Of a DNA stretch of 32,587 nt, positions 22,892 to 32,451 are shown piece by piece. Position numbers and translations under genes: made by a program. The stretch spans positions 1-32,587 of the forward strand of contig SKZY01000447.1 of assembly GCA_007127095.1 (NCBI GenBank). The letters run 5' to 3'. The stretch comes from Planctomycetaceae bacterium. GTDB taxonomy: Bacteria > Planctomycetota > Planctomycetia > Pirellulales > Pirellulaceae. The number at the start of each line of letters is the position of its first letter. Positions within the stretch are counted from its first letter, which is position 1. The notes under the pieces were generated by a model. That model saw only the letters and a program-made list of their open reading frames with translations. It was not told the DNA's origin and made no database searches.

Positions 22892-25891
22892 ATGCATAAC
22901 GGCTTCGCTCACTTCCCTCACCGGGCAGCAGTGCTCGGTCACCGTCGACCGACTTCGTCGCCGTGGCGTTGGTTCGCATTCATGGTGATCGTCAGCGGCC
23001 AACTCGCGGTCGGCGCCACTGAGCCCGAAGAGGCGGGTAATTCGCCTGTTCAAGAAGCTCGGAGTAAGAAAGACGCCGAACGGATCGCGTTCTTTGAGAA
23101 CAAGATCCGTCCGGCGTTGGTCGAGCATTGTATCGAATGCCACAACGGCGACGCCGCGGCGCCCGATGGCGGCTTGGTACTCGATCGCGCCGAGGGGTGG
23201 CGGATCGGCGGTGACAGCGGTCCTGCGATCGTACCGGGTGATAGCGACGACAGCTTGTTGATGTCAGCGATCCGCTACGAGTCGATCGAGATGCCGCCCG
23301 ATGGCAGGCTGCCGGCTGAGACGATCGCCGATTTCAAGCGTTGGATCGATGACGGGGCTGTCGATCCCCGTGACGGCGGAATGCCCACGGAGGAACGGCG
23401 TGCCGAGATCGATTGGTCGTCCGCCCGTCAGTTTTGGTCGTTTCGGCCGCCACGACTCGGCCAACCGCCGACGGTCGTCACTACCGATCGCGGTCATGAC
23501 GCCGTCGATTCCTTCCTGTTCTCACGGCTCGACGCCGAGGGTTTGGAGGCAGCGCCGCCGGCCGATCCGCTGACTCGTTTGCGCCGGTTGTCATTCGACC
23601 TCACGGGATTGCCACCGAGTCCCGAGTTGATCGAAGCGTTCCTTGCCGACCCGTCGGAGACCCATTTCCGGCGGATTGTCGACCGGCAATTGCATAGCCC
23701 CGCCTACGCGGAGCATTGGGCACGGCATTGGCTCGATGTCGCCCGCTATGCCGATTCCAACGGCAGCGACTTCAATGCGACATTTCACGACGCATGGCGG
23801 TATCGCGACTATGTCGTCCGCAGCTTTGCCGAGGATAAACCGTTTGACCGCTTCGTCGTTCAACAGATCGCTGGCGACCTGTTGTCGGATGATGACCCGT
23901 CCGAAGCGGCAGACAACTTGGTCGCCACCGGGTTTCTGATGCTCGGCACGAAAATGCTCAGCGAACGAGACAAGGAAAAGCTCGAGATGGACGTCGTCGA
24001 CGACATGATCGACACTGTCGGCCGGGCCTTTCTGGGGCTGACCCTGGGCTGTGCCCGCTGTCACGATCACAAGTTCGATCCGATCCCGACCGAAGATTAT
24101 TACGCCTTGGCCGGGATCTTTCGCAGTACCCAAGTGCTCGACGGTGAAAGCCAAAAATATGTCAGCACTTGGCACAAGCGGCCGCTGCCGGTCGCGGCCG
24201 AACAGGCCGCCGCGGTCGCCGATTACGAATCACAACGCAAACGCCTTACCGCCGCTTTAAATGCCGCCAAAAAAGGTGTCGAAGCTGCCGAAGCGATACT
24301 CCCCTCGACTGCCGGTTTAGTCGTTGACGATTCACAGGCGACTCGGGAGGGCGAGTGGCAGGCGACCACCTATTCCTCGCCATTTCACGGTAAGGGGTAT
24401 GTACACGATGGCAACCGCAATAAAGGTCAAGCTCGGATTACGTTCGCCGGTCCGGCGACCGCAGGGGACTATGAAGTTCGGATCGCCTATACCGCTGGTG
24501 GTAACCGAGCGTCCAACGTACCGGTGACACTGCACCTCGGGCGGCGGGATGATAGCGGCAGCGCTGCCGTCCGGCAGGAAGTTGTCGACCAGCGCCAACA
24601 GCCCGCGATTTCGCCCTACTGGCACTCGCTCGGCGAATACCGCTTCGGCGATGATGGGACGGCGAAATTGGTGATCAGCAACGAAGCGACCGACGGCTAC
24701 GTTCTCGCTGACGCCGTTCAGTACCTCAAGGTGGGTGACGTCGCCGAAGAGTCCGAAGCGGATCGGATCGCCAACCGCGAACGCGAACTCGCCATTTCCG
24801 AGGCCAATCGCGTTCTCGAACAGGCCCAGCAGGCGGTCGACGATCTCGAACGAGACAAACCGGCCCCATTGCCGTTGGCGATGGCGGTGCGAGATGCTGC
24901 CCGGATCGGCGATACCTTTGTCTGCGTTCGCGGCGAGGTCGCTAACCGCGGTCCCGAGGTGCCACGCGGATTCCTGCGGATCTGTTCCACCGACGGTACG
25001 GGTAATTCGGTCGAGATTCCTGCCGATGAGAGCGGCCGGCTGCAATTGGCTCATTGGATTACCGACCCCGATCACCCGCTGACGGCGCGAGTGATTGTCA
25101 ATCGCGTTTGGATGCATCTGTTCGGTGAAGGCTTGGTCCGAACCGTCGATAATTTCGGGTTCCAAGGGGAGCGGCCGAGTCACCCTGAACTGCTCGATCG
25201 GCTGGCGGTCGAGTTCGTCCGTGATGGCTGGTCGATCCGTCGGTTGGTTCGCCGGTTGGTACTGACGGAGGCATACGGCCGTTCGAGTCGATTCGACCAA
25301 CAGGCGTTCGACGCCGATCCCGATAACCGCTGGTTGTGGCGAGCCAGCCGGCGCCGATTGACCGCCGAATCGATGCGCGACACGTTGTTGGTCGCCGCGG
25401 GTCAGCTCGACCCGACGCCGTCGGTCGCCCCGATGTCCGGCTTCGGTACGTTGGTTTCACAAAATGTCGCCACGCCGTCCGAGGTCAAGGTCAGCCAGAC
25501 ACCGCGGCGTTCGGTCTACCTTCCGGTCATCCGCGGCCAGTTGCCGAGTCTGCTGGTCACGTTCGATTTCGCCGACCCCGACCTGATCGTCGGCCGACGC
25601 GATTCGACCAATGTCCCGACTCAAGGGCTGACGTTGCTGAACAACCCGGAAGTCGTGCAGTGGTGCGGCGAGATCGCCCAGCGGTTGCTGACCGCCCACG
25701 ACGAGGACGCGGCGCGGTTGCGAATGGCCTATCGGTTGTTGCTGCAACGCGACCCGACCGAGACCGAACGACAGTGGGTCCTCGATTTTGTCGGTCCCGC
25801 GACGGAGCAGGCCGACGAATCCCACGCTCAACGTTGGACCCTGGCCGTACAGACGCTCGTCGCGAGCACCGAATTCAGGTTCCTCGATTGA
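22892..25891 (+). CDS. PSCyt1/DUF1549/DUF1553 planctomycete cytochrome-like protein with golvesin-like insert
   Basis: The 999-residue protein has a basic, hydrophobic N-terminus (about residues 18-42, ending VGA) that looks like a signal peptide. A cytochrome c motif CIECH lies at 80-84 within the PSCyt1 domain (about 65-150). DUF1549 (about 200-430) carries 'LRRLSFDLTGLPPSPELIEA' and a second CxxCH motif in 'GCARCHDHKFDPIPTEDYYA'. Residues about 470-620 resemble a golvesin-type beta-sandwich ('YVHDGNRNKGQARITF', 'TAGGNRASNVPVTLHLG', 'DGYVLADAVQYLKV'). DUF1553 (about 710-985) contains 'NRVWMHLFGEGLVRTVDNFG' and 'PTQGLTLLNNPEVVQW'. A coiled-coil-like stretch precedes it. The protein is probably periplasmic and acts with the DUF1501 protein downstream. 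Its reaction is unknown. Confidence 0.92.
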   Translation: MHNGFAHFPHRAAVLGHRRPTSSPWRWFAFMVIVSGQLAVGATEPEEAGNSPVQEARSKKDAERIAFFENKIRPALVEHCIECHNGDAAAPDGGLVLDRAEGWRIGGDSGPAIVPGDSDDSLLMSAIRYESIEMPPDGRLPAETIADFKRWIDDGAVDPRDGGMPTEERRAEIDWSSARQFWSFRPPRLGQPPTVVTTDRGHDAVDSFLFSRLDAEGLEAAPPADPLTRLRRLSFDLTGLPPSPELIEAFLADPSETHFRRIVDRQLHSPAYAEHWARHWLDVARYADSNGSDFNATFHDAWRYRDYVVRSFAEDKPFDRFVVQQIAGDLLSDDDPSEAADNLVATGFLMLGTKMLSERDKEKLEMDVVDDMIDTVGRAFLGLTLGCARCHDHKFDPIPTEDYYALAGIFRSTQVLDGESQKYVSTWHKRPLPVAAEQAAAVADYESQRKRLTAALNAAKKGVEAAEAILPSTAGLVVDDSQATREGEWQATTYSSPFHGKGYVHDGNRNKGQARITFAGPATAGDYEVRIAYTAGGNRASNVPVTLHLGRRDDSGSAAVRQEVVDQRQQPAISPYWHSLGEYRFGDDGTAKLVISNEATDGYVLADAVQYLKVGDVAEESEADRIANRERELAISEANRVLEQAQQAVDDLERDKPAPLPLAMAVRDAARIGDTFVCVRGEVANRGPEVPRGFLRICSTDGTGNSVEIPADESGRLQLAHWITDPDHPLTARVIVNRVWMHLFGEGLVRTVDNFGFQGERPSHPELLDRLAVEFVRDGWSIRRLVRRLVLTEAYGRSSRFDQQAFDADPDNRWLWRASRRRLTAESMRDTLLVAAGQLDPTPSVAPMSGFGTLVSQNVATPSEVKVSQTPRRSVYLPVIRGQLPSLLVTFDFADPDLIVGRRDSTNVPTQGLTLLNNPEVVQWCGEIAQRLLTAHDEDAARLRMAYRLLLQRDPTETERQWVLDFVGPATEQADESHAQRWTLAVQTLVASTEFRFLD

Positions 25892-26007
25892 TGCGATCCC
25901 TCATACCCTGATTCACAGCCCCACTCCACCACCGCATCGACGTACTTTCTGAACGTGGGCGATCCTTAAACGCCTGACGATCATCCCCGCGAAACCGAGT
26001 TTCCGAT

Positions 26008-27450
26008 ATGCTTAACAATCTACTCACCTCGCCACGACGACAATTCTTGAGCCAATCGGCGTGCGGTTTCGGGATGTTGGCGCTCGCCGATCTGCTCGCT
26101 AGCCGCGGCGTACGGGCCGCCGCTCCGTCAGCGGAGACTGCCGGATTGAGCGGGCTTGCTCCACGACCGCCGCATTTTCCCGCCCGCGCTAAGCGGGTCA
26201 TCTTTCTGTTCATGCACGGTGGGCCGAGTCAGGTCGACACCTTCGATTACAAACCCGAATTGCAGCGGCGCGACGGTGAATCGTATGGCGGCCGAATGCC
26301 CAGCCAGATCGATGCCAAACCGGTGCTGATGGCGAGCCCATGGAAGTTCTCACGCCGTGGCGAGAGCGGATTGTGGGTCAGCGATTTGCTGCCGCATATG
26401 GCCGGTGTCGCCGACGATCTCTGCGTCGTCCGCTCGGTTCACAGCCGCGGTCAGTCGCATGGCCAGGCCGTCGGAATGGTCAACACCGGCAGCGATAATC
26501 TGGTCCGTCCCAGCGTCGGGGCGTGGGTCAGCTATGGCTTGGGGACCGAAAACAGCGACCTGCCGTCCTACGTCGCGATCAGCCCGGCCAGCTCTCACGG
26601 CGGCCCGCGTAACTACGGCGCTGCGTTTTTGCCCGCTATCCACCAGGCGACCGTCGTCGGTGCCAACGGTCGACTCGGTAGCGGCAAGATCAATGACCTG
26701 TTGCCACCCGGTGGCCGAGACGCTGCCGCCGACCGCGATCAACTCGGTCTGCTCCAGCGACTCAACCAAGAACACTTGCGGCGGAGTGGGCCCGATGCCC
26801 AAATCGAAGGTGCGATCGAATCGTACGAACTCGCCTTTCGTATGCAGCGGACGGCGCCCGAGGTGATGCGGATTGAAGACGAACCCGAACACGTGCAAAA
26901 GCTCTATGGGATCGGCCAGAAAGAGACCGACAATTTTGGTCGCCAATGCCTCTTGGCCAGGCGATTGGCCGAGGCCGGCGTCCGATTCATTCAAGTTTCC
27001 AGCGGCAACGTTTGGGATCAACACGGTAACCTCCGCGGTGGCCACGCCAAGAATGCTCTGGCCACCGACCAACCGATCGCCGGGTTGATCAACGACCTGA
27101 AACAGCGAGGCTTGCTGGACGACACCCTGATCGTTTGGGGTGGTGAGTTCGGTCGTACGCCGGTGGTTCAGGGCAGCGACGGCCGGGATCACAACCCCCA
27201 CGGCTTCACGATGGTGATGGCCGGCGGCGGAACCCGCGGCGGGTATGCTCACGGTGAGACCGATGAGTTCGGATACTATGCGACCACCGACCGGGTCCAC
27301 ATGCACGACCTGCACGCGACGATGTTGCACCTGATGGGGCTCAACCACGAACAGCTGACATACCACTACGCCGGTCGCGACTTCCGACTGACCGACGTCT
27401 ACGGCAAAGTCGTCAACCAACTGATCGACGGCGGTGCTACGGTCGGCTGA
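26008..27450 (+). CDS. DUF1501 protein with Tat signal peptide, sulfatase-like fold
   Basis: The 480-residue product opens with a twin-arginine signal, '[20 protein letters not shown]', followed by a cleavable AAAP-type end near residue 35. The body has the DUF1501 hallmarks '[20 protein letters not shown]', '[11 protein letters not shown]', '[17 protein letters not shown]' and, near the end, '[20 protein letters not shown]' with '[20 protein letters not shown]'. The family has an alkaline phosphatase/sulfatase-like fold. Folding before export by Tat suggests a cofactor or metal. It follows the PSCyt1 gene after 116 nt, the usual planctomycete pairing. Function is unknown. Confidence 0.93.
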   Translation: MLNNLLTSPRRQFLSQSACGFGMLALADLLASRGVRAAAPSAETAGLSGLAPRPPHFPARAKRVIFLFMHGGPSQVDTFDYKPELQRRDGESYGGRMPSQIDAKPVLMASPWKFSRRGESGLWVSDLLPHMAGVADDLCVVRSVHSRGQSHGQAVGMVNTGSDNLVRPSVGAWVSYGLGTENSDLPSYVAISPASSHGGPRNYGAAFLPAIHQATVVGANGRLGSGKINDLLPPGGRDAAADRDQLGLLQRLNQEHLRRSGPDAQIEGAIESYELAFRMQRTAPEVMRIEDEPEHVQKLYGIGQKETDNFGRQCLLARRLAEAGVRFIQVSSGNVWDQHGNLRGGHAKNALATDQPIAGLINDLKQRGLLDDTLIVWGGEFGRTPVVQGSDGRDHNPHGFTMVMAGGGTRGGYAHGETDEFGYYATTDRVHMHDLHATMLHLMGLNHEQLTYHYAGRDFRLTDVYGKVVNQLIDGGATVG

Positions 27451-27546
27451 CCCGCCCAGGTTGACCGTTCAGGGCGCCGTTCAGGACAGAGCGGAAAAGA
27501 AGTGCCTAACCGTGTTCTCGCAATTGCTTCGGATCGGCTCGCCGAC

Positions 27547-28506
27547 TCACAGATCACGCGTCTGCACAGTCAGAAAAGAACGTTGGAGTTGGCGTCGGGT
27601 GACAATCCCCTTGGTGCGTCCGGCCGCGTCGACCAGCACCGCAACCTGACTCTTGGTGTCGTACAACTTGTACAGGACCGACAGGTGCGGCTCTTCCTGC
27701 TGACAACGGACGACCGGTTGCAAGTTCAGTTCACCGCCGACCGCCAGGTCGGCGAATCGCAGGAAACCGATGATCCGTTTGCGACGTTCGACCAGAATGA
27801 TCGACTGACCGGTGCGGTGGGCCTGCTGGGTCGCAGCATCTGCCGAAAGTGGTTCGGAAACGATCGCCAACCGCGTCGGAGGTACTCCAAAGCGGATCGC
27901 CGGCTGCTTCCCGATCTCGAAGATATTCTTGGCCAATTGCTGTTGGCCGGCGGCCAATACTCCTGCCTCGTGACCTTGCCGTAAGACCTGTTCGAGTTCT
28001 GCCCGTTGCATCGAAAGCCGAACTCGGATCGGCGTTTCGCCGGTGATTAATCTCAACAGGTTACCGAGTAAGCCAAGGAACAGTGACACCGGTGCGAACA
28101 GCACGGTGGCCAGCAGCAGCAACGGACGCGCCCCGTGAAGCAGCCGATAAGGGGCGTTGAAAAAGAGGTACTTCGGCAGCAATTCACCGAGTACAAAGAC
28201 GAGCGGGGTGGCCAGGATGGTAGCTAGCAGTTCGGCCGTGACACCGCCGCCGTGGATGATCAATGGCGTGAGCATCACCACCGAAAGGCTGACCAAGTAG
28301 TTGGCCAAGTTGTTACCGACCAACGCTGTGGCGATGAAAATCGTCGGGTGATTGAGCAACCAGACCATCCCGCGAGAAAGGAGCGAACCGTCGAGCGCAT
28401 CGAGCACCAGTCGGATCCGCGACACCCGGTATAGCCCGGTTTCGGTGCCACTAAAAAAGCTGCTCAACGCCAACCCGATCAGAAACAGGACGATCGGTAA
28501 CAACAT
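27547..28506 (-). CDS. CNNM/CorC-like membrane protein with C-terminal CBS region
   Basis: The 319-residue protein has an N-terminal DUF21/CNNM transmembrane domain: 'LSSFFSGTETGLYRVSRIRL' (the SG.E...... signature), 'GNNLANYLVS' and 'VFVLGELLPKYLFFNAPYRL'. The C-terminal half looks like a degenerate CBS pair. Its ATG overlaps the previous gene's TGA as TGATG, which makes coupling likely. The frame extends to 28686, but the upstream part reads through the preceding gene and is rejected. CNNM proteins are linked to magnesium/cobalt transport or sodium-coupled efflux. There is no CorC_HlyC tail domain visible. The substrate is not determined. Confidence 0.85.
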   Translation of the reverse strand: MLLPIVLFLIGLALSSFFSGTETGLYRVSRIRLVLDALDGSLLSRGMVWLLNHPTIFIATALVGNNLANYLVSLSVVMLTPLIIHGGGVTAELLATILATPLVFVLGELLPKYLFFNAPYRLLHGARPLLLLATVLFAPVSLFLGLLGNLLRLITGETPIRVRLSMQRAELEQVLRQGHEAGVLAAGQQQLAKNIFEIGKQPAIRFGVPPTRLAIVSEPLSADAATQQAHRTGQSIILVERRKRIIGFLRFADLAVGGELNLQPVVRCQQEEPHLSVLYKLYDTKSQVAVLVDAAGRTKGIVTRRQLQRSFLTVQTRDL

Positions 28507-29552
28507 CAGGTCGGCTCCTGAGGCGGTTGCGTCGACGCCAATTCGGGCCTGCCGATCAAGATCTGCTGGACGATGTCTTCGATCGACAACATGCCGATCG
28601 TGTCGCCAAACTCGTTGACCACCACAGCAACGCTGCGGCGTTGCCGCTGCAAGTGGTCGAGGACCAGCGACACGCCGCTCGACCACGGCACGTAACAGAC
28701 CGGTTCGATCGATGAGGTGGCCCGATCGAACTGGCTCGGCCGCAATTGCTCAACATTCAACGAGCCGACGATGTGGTCGCCTCCCGGTTCGATGACCAGC
28801 AGGTAACCGGTCGGTGGTTGGCCGCCGTCAGGTACCGGTTCGAGCGACTTGCTGAGTGTCTCAGCGAGGATTTCAGGAGTCACCGGCGGGTGGCACAGCG
28901 GCAATGTGCTTCTCGGCCTCATGCAGGCATCAACCCGCAGGTCAGTCAATTGAACAAGATTCTTGAGGGCCGATTGCTCACGTACAGCCAAGGCCGTGTC
29001 ACCGGTGCCGAGGTCGATCGCCCGTTCGATCGCGGCGATGTCGAGTTCGGGCTCGGGTTCAAAACCAGGCCAAATCAATCGCCGGGCCGCCAGATTGGCG
29101 ATTCGGACCGCCGGCAAGACCGGACGGACGACCGCCAAGGCGATCGAGAGAGGTACGCCGCAGAGCGTCGCGAATCGCCGCGGCGCCAGCACCGCGATAC
29201 TCTTGGGCAGCATCTCGCTGAAAAAGATCACGATCAGCAGGTTGGCGACGGTGAACGTTACCGCCGCTCCGGCCCCACCCTTACTGGCCGTTTCTAGCCG
29301 CGCCCCCACGATGCCGACCATCGCGAAGTAACTCATATTGATCAACAGGTTCCAAAACAGGATCCCCGATAACAATTGTTCGGGTGCGCGGAGCAGATCG
29401 GCGGCGAGCTTTCCCGGGCCGGTTCGCATCTTTTTCAAATCGTGGCTGCGGAGCGAGAACAATGCCGCTTCACTTCCGCTCATCAAGGCACTGCCGATCA
29501 GCAGAATTCCCATCGGCGCGATCCAGGGCAGGATTGTCTGCCAGACGCTCAC
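28506..29552 (-). CDS. CNNM/CorC-like membrane protein with CBS domains
   Basis: The 348-residue protein is a paralogue of its downstream neighbour. It has the CNNM membrane domain with 'IGSALMSGSEAALFSLRSHD', 'FWNLLINMSYFAMVGI' and 'IFFSEMLPKSIAVLAPRRFA'. After it, 'LTDLRVDACMRPR' marks the entry to a CBS pair, ending with 'VVVNEFGDTIGMLSIEDIVQ'. The second CBS is the better conserved, as a nucleotide-binding sensor of transport would be. It overlaps the ABC permease gene by 4 nt (ATGA) and the next gene by one base. The two CNNM proteins may form a heterodimer; this is inferred from coupling. Confidence 0.88.
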   Translation of the reverse strand: MSVWQTILPWIAPMGILLIGSALMSGSEAALFSLRSHDLKKMRTGPGKLAADLLRAPEQLLSGILFWNLLINMSYFAMVGIVGARLETASKGGAGAAVTFTVANLLIVIFFSEMLPKSIAVLAPRRFATLCGVPLSIALAVVRPVLPAVRIANLAARRLIWPGFEPEPELDIAAIERAIDLGTGDTALAVREQSALKNLVQLTDLRVDACMRPRSTLPLCHPPVTPEILAETLSKSLEPVPDGGQPPTGYLLVIEPGGDHIVGSLNVEQLRPSQFDRATSSIEPVCYVPWSSGVSLVLDHLQRQRRSVAVVVNEFGDTIGMLSIEDIVQQILIGRPELASTQPPQEPT

Positions 29553-31366
29553 GAGCCTTCTCCGCCGGCGCCACCACGATCGCGATCGAGCGACACATCA
29601 AACTCGCTCAACGCCGGTACCAACATCGCCGCGGTGGTGAACCCATAGCCGGCCAGCACGGTGAGCACCACGAACAGCTGATCACGCTGGAGCAGGAATT
29701 GCGTGATCGCGTAGAAGGTGATCAGCGGCAACAGAAAGGAAGCCGCGAAAATCGCGGACGACGGGTTCCGCCATCCGAGAGCCGCGAACAACGCCGCCCC
29801 ACCACCGAGGATCATCGCCAAAAACGGTGCTAACTGCAGTTCGAAAGCGCCACGAAAACTGACCATGATCACCATCAGGATCGCTACGCCGACACAGAGA
29901 AAGAAGACCGTGCCGAGACTGACCAAGGTTGCGGTTTTACCGACAATGTAGTTCAGCCCGCTGTGAATCCCCAGCATCGAAACGAACAGATACAACTGCG
30001 TCGCGCCAAGGATCGCAAAAACCGTGTTCTCGGTCGTCATCACGCCGCTGTAGCCGAGATAGATCACCAGACCGAGCGGCAATAGGATCATTTCCTTACC
30101 GACATACAGCACGCCGAGCAACTTACCGAAGATGAACTCCGCTGGTCGGATATCGGTGACCAACAAGAGATCTAAGGCGAGGCCGTCGCGTTCGCCCGTC
30201 AGCGAATTGACCGCCAAGGCGTTGATCAACACCAGGCTGATCACGCCGATTGCCGCGACCGGCAACGTGGTTACCGGGATCGTCCGCTCGCTGGAATCGA
30301 ACCGCTGTAACGCCTCCCCGCTGCGGACGCTGGAAACCACCACCGCGGCGGCGACCGCGAACAAGGCGACGAATGCCAATCGCACCAAGATCACCTTGCG
30401 ACCGTAAGCCCAAGTACAAACTTCACGCCATAGCACCGGGTTGTCCCAAACCCGCCGCGGCGATCGTGCCCGCCACTGAGCCACAGTAACCGGCGACAAT
30501 TCGCCGGTCGCGTCACGCTCGTCGGCGAGTAATTGCTCGCGAAGGTCGCTGCCCGTTTCAGGCTCGGGGGCCTGGTATCGCACCTCGCGAGACGGGTTCC
30601 AGGCACGGACCCGCAGGATCCCCCAACCCAACACCGCGGCGGCTACAAGCGCGGTCGCCAAGGTATGCCCGGCCGCGACCGCAAGGACGCCGACAGTACC
30701 ACCGAACGGACTCAACGCCGCCGACATCGCCGAGATCGGGTTGATCCAAGCGACGATCCGCGCTGCTCCATCCGCCGTGAGTCGCAGCGTGGCGATTTCC
30801 GCAACCACGACATAGCTGACCAAGATCAGCACCGTCGTCGCGATCGCTTGAAACGTTTTTTCGCGCCACAATCCGACCACGGTGCCGACCGCCGCAGCCA
30901 AAATCACTCCCGAAACCGTGATCGCATAGACACCGACGACCTGATCGATCGAAACACCACCTAACAGCGGCAGCAGCAAAAACAGCGGGATCGCTACCGC
31001 CGAAAGCGACAGGGGACCGAGCAAGCTGGCGGCGCATTTGCCGATCACGATCTCGACGCCGCTGAGTCGGGTCATCAACAGCAACAGCAACGTACGGCGA
31101 TCCTTCTCCTGAGCCACGTTGCTGGCGGCCCCGACCGCCGCCAAACTCGCCAACACGATCAACTGCAGCGGCGCCAACAGCCCGAACATGCTGCTGCCAA
31201 ACCTCGCTAAATCACTCGCCGATGTCAGCGTCCGTGTGCCCGCCAAAACCAAATAGCCGGTCGCCAACAAGACGAACAACGCCAACAAATAGATCGCCCG
31301 GGCCAGGTAGGTCTTCAGCCGTTTGGGGGCGACCGTGGCTTCACGGTAGAAAACCGGTCCGAGCAT
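29549..31366 (-). CDS. ABC-2 type transporter permease with two membrane modules
   Basis: The 605-residue protein has two similar membrane halves. Each opens with a short motif of the type 'GPVFYREATVAPKRLKTYL' (about 3-21) or 'NPVLWREVCTWAYGRKVILV' (about 310-330). Each then shows 'RTLLLLLMTRLSGVEIVIGK' or 'GLALDLLLVTDIRPAEFIFG', the cytoplasmic loop typical of ABC-2 exporter permeases. About a dozen spans are predicted. The start at 31366 (MLGPVFYREA) matches the second module; a start at 31417 adds a non-conserved leader. No ATPase gene is adjacent in the window, so the partner must lie elsewhere. It overlaps the CNNM gene by 4 nt. The substrate is unknown. Confidence 0.82.
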   Translation of the reverse strand: MLGPVFYREATVAPKRLKTYLARAIYLLALFVLLATGYLVLAGTRTLTSASDLARFGSSMFGLLAPLQLIVLASLAAVGAASNVAQEKDRRTLLLLLMTRLSGVEIVIGKCAASLLGPLSLSAVAIPLFLLLPLLGGVSIDQVVGVYAITVSGVILAAAVGTVVGLWREKTFQAIATTVLILVSYVVVAEIATLRLTADGAARIVAWINPISAMSAALSPFGGTVGVLAVAAGHTLATALVAAAVLGWGILRVRAWNPSREVRYQAPEPETGSDLREQLLADERDATGELSPVTVAQWRARSPRRVWDNPVLWREVCTWAYGRKVILVRLAFVALFAVAAAVVVSSVRSGEALQRFDSSERTIPVTTLPVAAIGVISLVLINALAVNSLTGERDGLALDLLLVTDIRPAEFIFGKLLGVLYVGKEMILLPLGLVIYLGYSGVMTTENTVFAILGATQLYLFVSMLGIHSGLNYIVGKTATLVSLGTVFFLCVGVAILMVIMVSFRGAFELQLAPFLAMILGGGAALFAALGWRNPSSAIFAASFLLPLITFYAITQFLLQRDQLFVVLTVLAGYGFTTAAMLVPALSEFDVSLDRDRGGAGGEGS

Positions 31367-31575
31367 GAGCCGAGGGGTGTTCGAGAAAATGGGGCGAGTC
31401 GATCGGCCACCGTTCAACGGCGATCACGAAAAACCCTTGATCGTACCGAGTACGGACGAACAGCATAATCTTACCCGAGCGAAAATACCCCGGTACCTTC
31501 ACGCGCCGCCCCGTTCCACCCCGATCGGGGACACACCCCGCTCGGCACTTTCACCCCGTCTGGAACTTCCAGACC

Positions 31576-31591
31576 ACCAGACCGGTCTGGT
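31576..31591. promoter_or_regulatory. Perfect 16-bp palindrome
   Basis: ACCAGACCGGTCTGGT is its own reverse complement. It lies between the permease and the secreted protein gene, just beyond the probable terminator and beside another small inverted repeat (31560-31572, CTGGAA-C-TTCCAG). It could be a regulator binding site or part of the terminator region. No cognate regulator is seen. Confidence 0.3.
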
Positions 31592-31599
31592 AGCGAACG

Positions 31600-31623
31600 A
31601 AAAATGAGTGCCTGACTCTTTTT
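31600..31623. terminator. Bidirectional-looking hairpin terminator after the secreted protein gene
   Basis: AAAAA (31600-31604) and GAGT (31606-31609) pair with ACTC (31615-31618) and TTTTT (31619-31623) around GCCTG, with one bulged T. On the minus strand the stem begins 13 nt after the TAA (31636-31638) and ends in a T-run. It should end the transcript of the gene at 31636. Confidence 0.6.
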
Positions 31624-31635
31624 CCCTCACATTGC

Positions 31636-32451
31636 TTACCGCCAGATCGGCGACACCCCCCGGGCGATCCCGGTCGACGGCAGCGGTAGCGTGGTCGCAG
31701 TTCCGCCGGACTGCAGGTCGGTCGCTCGCAAACCGATCTGTTCGGAGTTTCGCCGAGTCGCGACGCCGACCGGCAGCGTTGACGCCGCCACCGTAGCGAC
31801 CGAGCCGGCCGGGCCGACAGGACTGATCGGAGTCTGGCTATCGAGCGGACGGAGTCGTGAGGCGACCGCCGACGGCAATGAGCTCGACGGAGTGGACGGA
31901 TTGGGGGCGACCCGTCCGACCGCTTCGTAGTCGTCGTATTGTTGGCGTTGGATCTGAACGACTTGCTGCGGGACTTCCACCTGCTTCGTCTCGGCGACCC
32001 AATTGGTCCGCATCTCCCGTCGTTCGATCGTCTCGCTACGAGCCTCCCAGTGGGTCCGCGGGACGTGTTCATATTCCACCCGCGGTTGGACGAAGGGATT
32101 CCAACGACCTCGCATTCGAGGCTCCCAACCGTAACTGACCACAGGCGAATAGACGGTTCGGGTTTCGGGTCGGACATCGACCACCGTCTCGGGTCGGTAG
32201 ACGGTCCGTTCCTGCTTCTGGACCTGCGTCGTGACGACGGGGCGTTCCACCGTCCGATGAACTTTGCGATAGACGATTCCGGTCGCCGGGTCGGTGTAGT
32301 AGGCGGGCGATGTGGCGTCACCGCCCTCCGATTCGGCCCGAGCCAAGTCGATCGTCGATAGGCTCAGCAATGAGATCACCAGTGCTGGGCCGGTTTTGAC
32401 GCCCAGCGAACCGATCAACCATTGCCACGAGCGGACATTTCCAGACGCCAT
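31636..32451 (-). CDS. Secreted Tyr/Arg/Val-rich protein of unknown function
   Basis: The 271-residue product has a probable signal peptide with a hydrophobic core (ALVISLLSLSTIDLARA, about residues 23-39). The next 140 residues are rich in Val, Arg, Tyr and Glu, with short irregular repeats such as 'VERPVVTTQVQKQERTVYRP', 'ETVVDVRPETRTVYSPVV' and 'SETIERREMRTNW'. The final 100 residues are Ser/Pro/Thr-rich and low in complexity. No enzyme motif is present. Proteins of this style are common in planctomycetes and may be envelope components. The ATG at 32451 is favoured: AAGGG lies 7 nt before it, but directly abuts the alternative ATG at 32457. Confidence 0.75.
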   Translation of the reverse strand: MASGNVRSWQWLIGSLGVKTGPALVISLLSLSTIDLARAESEGGDATSPAYYTDPATGIVYRKVHRTVERPVVTTQVQKQERTVYRPETVVDVRPETRTVYSPVVSYGWEPRMRGRWNPFVQPRVEYEHVPRTHWEARSETIERREMRTNWVAETKQVEVPQQVVQIQRQQYDDYEAVGRVAPNPSTPSSSLPSAVASRLRPLDSQTPISPVGPAGSVATVAASTLPVGVATRRNSEQIGLRATDLQSGGTATTLPLPSTGIARGVSPIWR

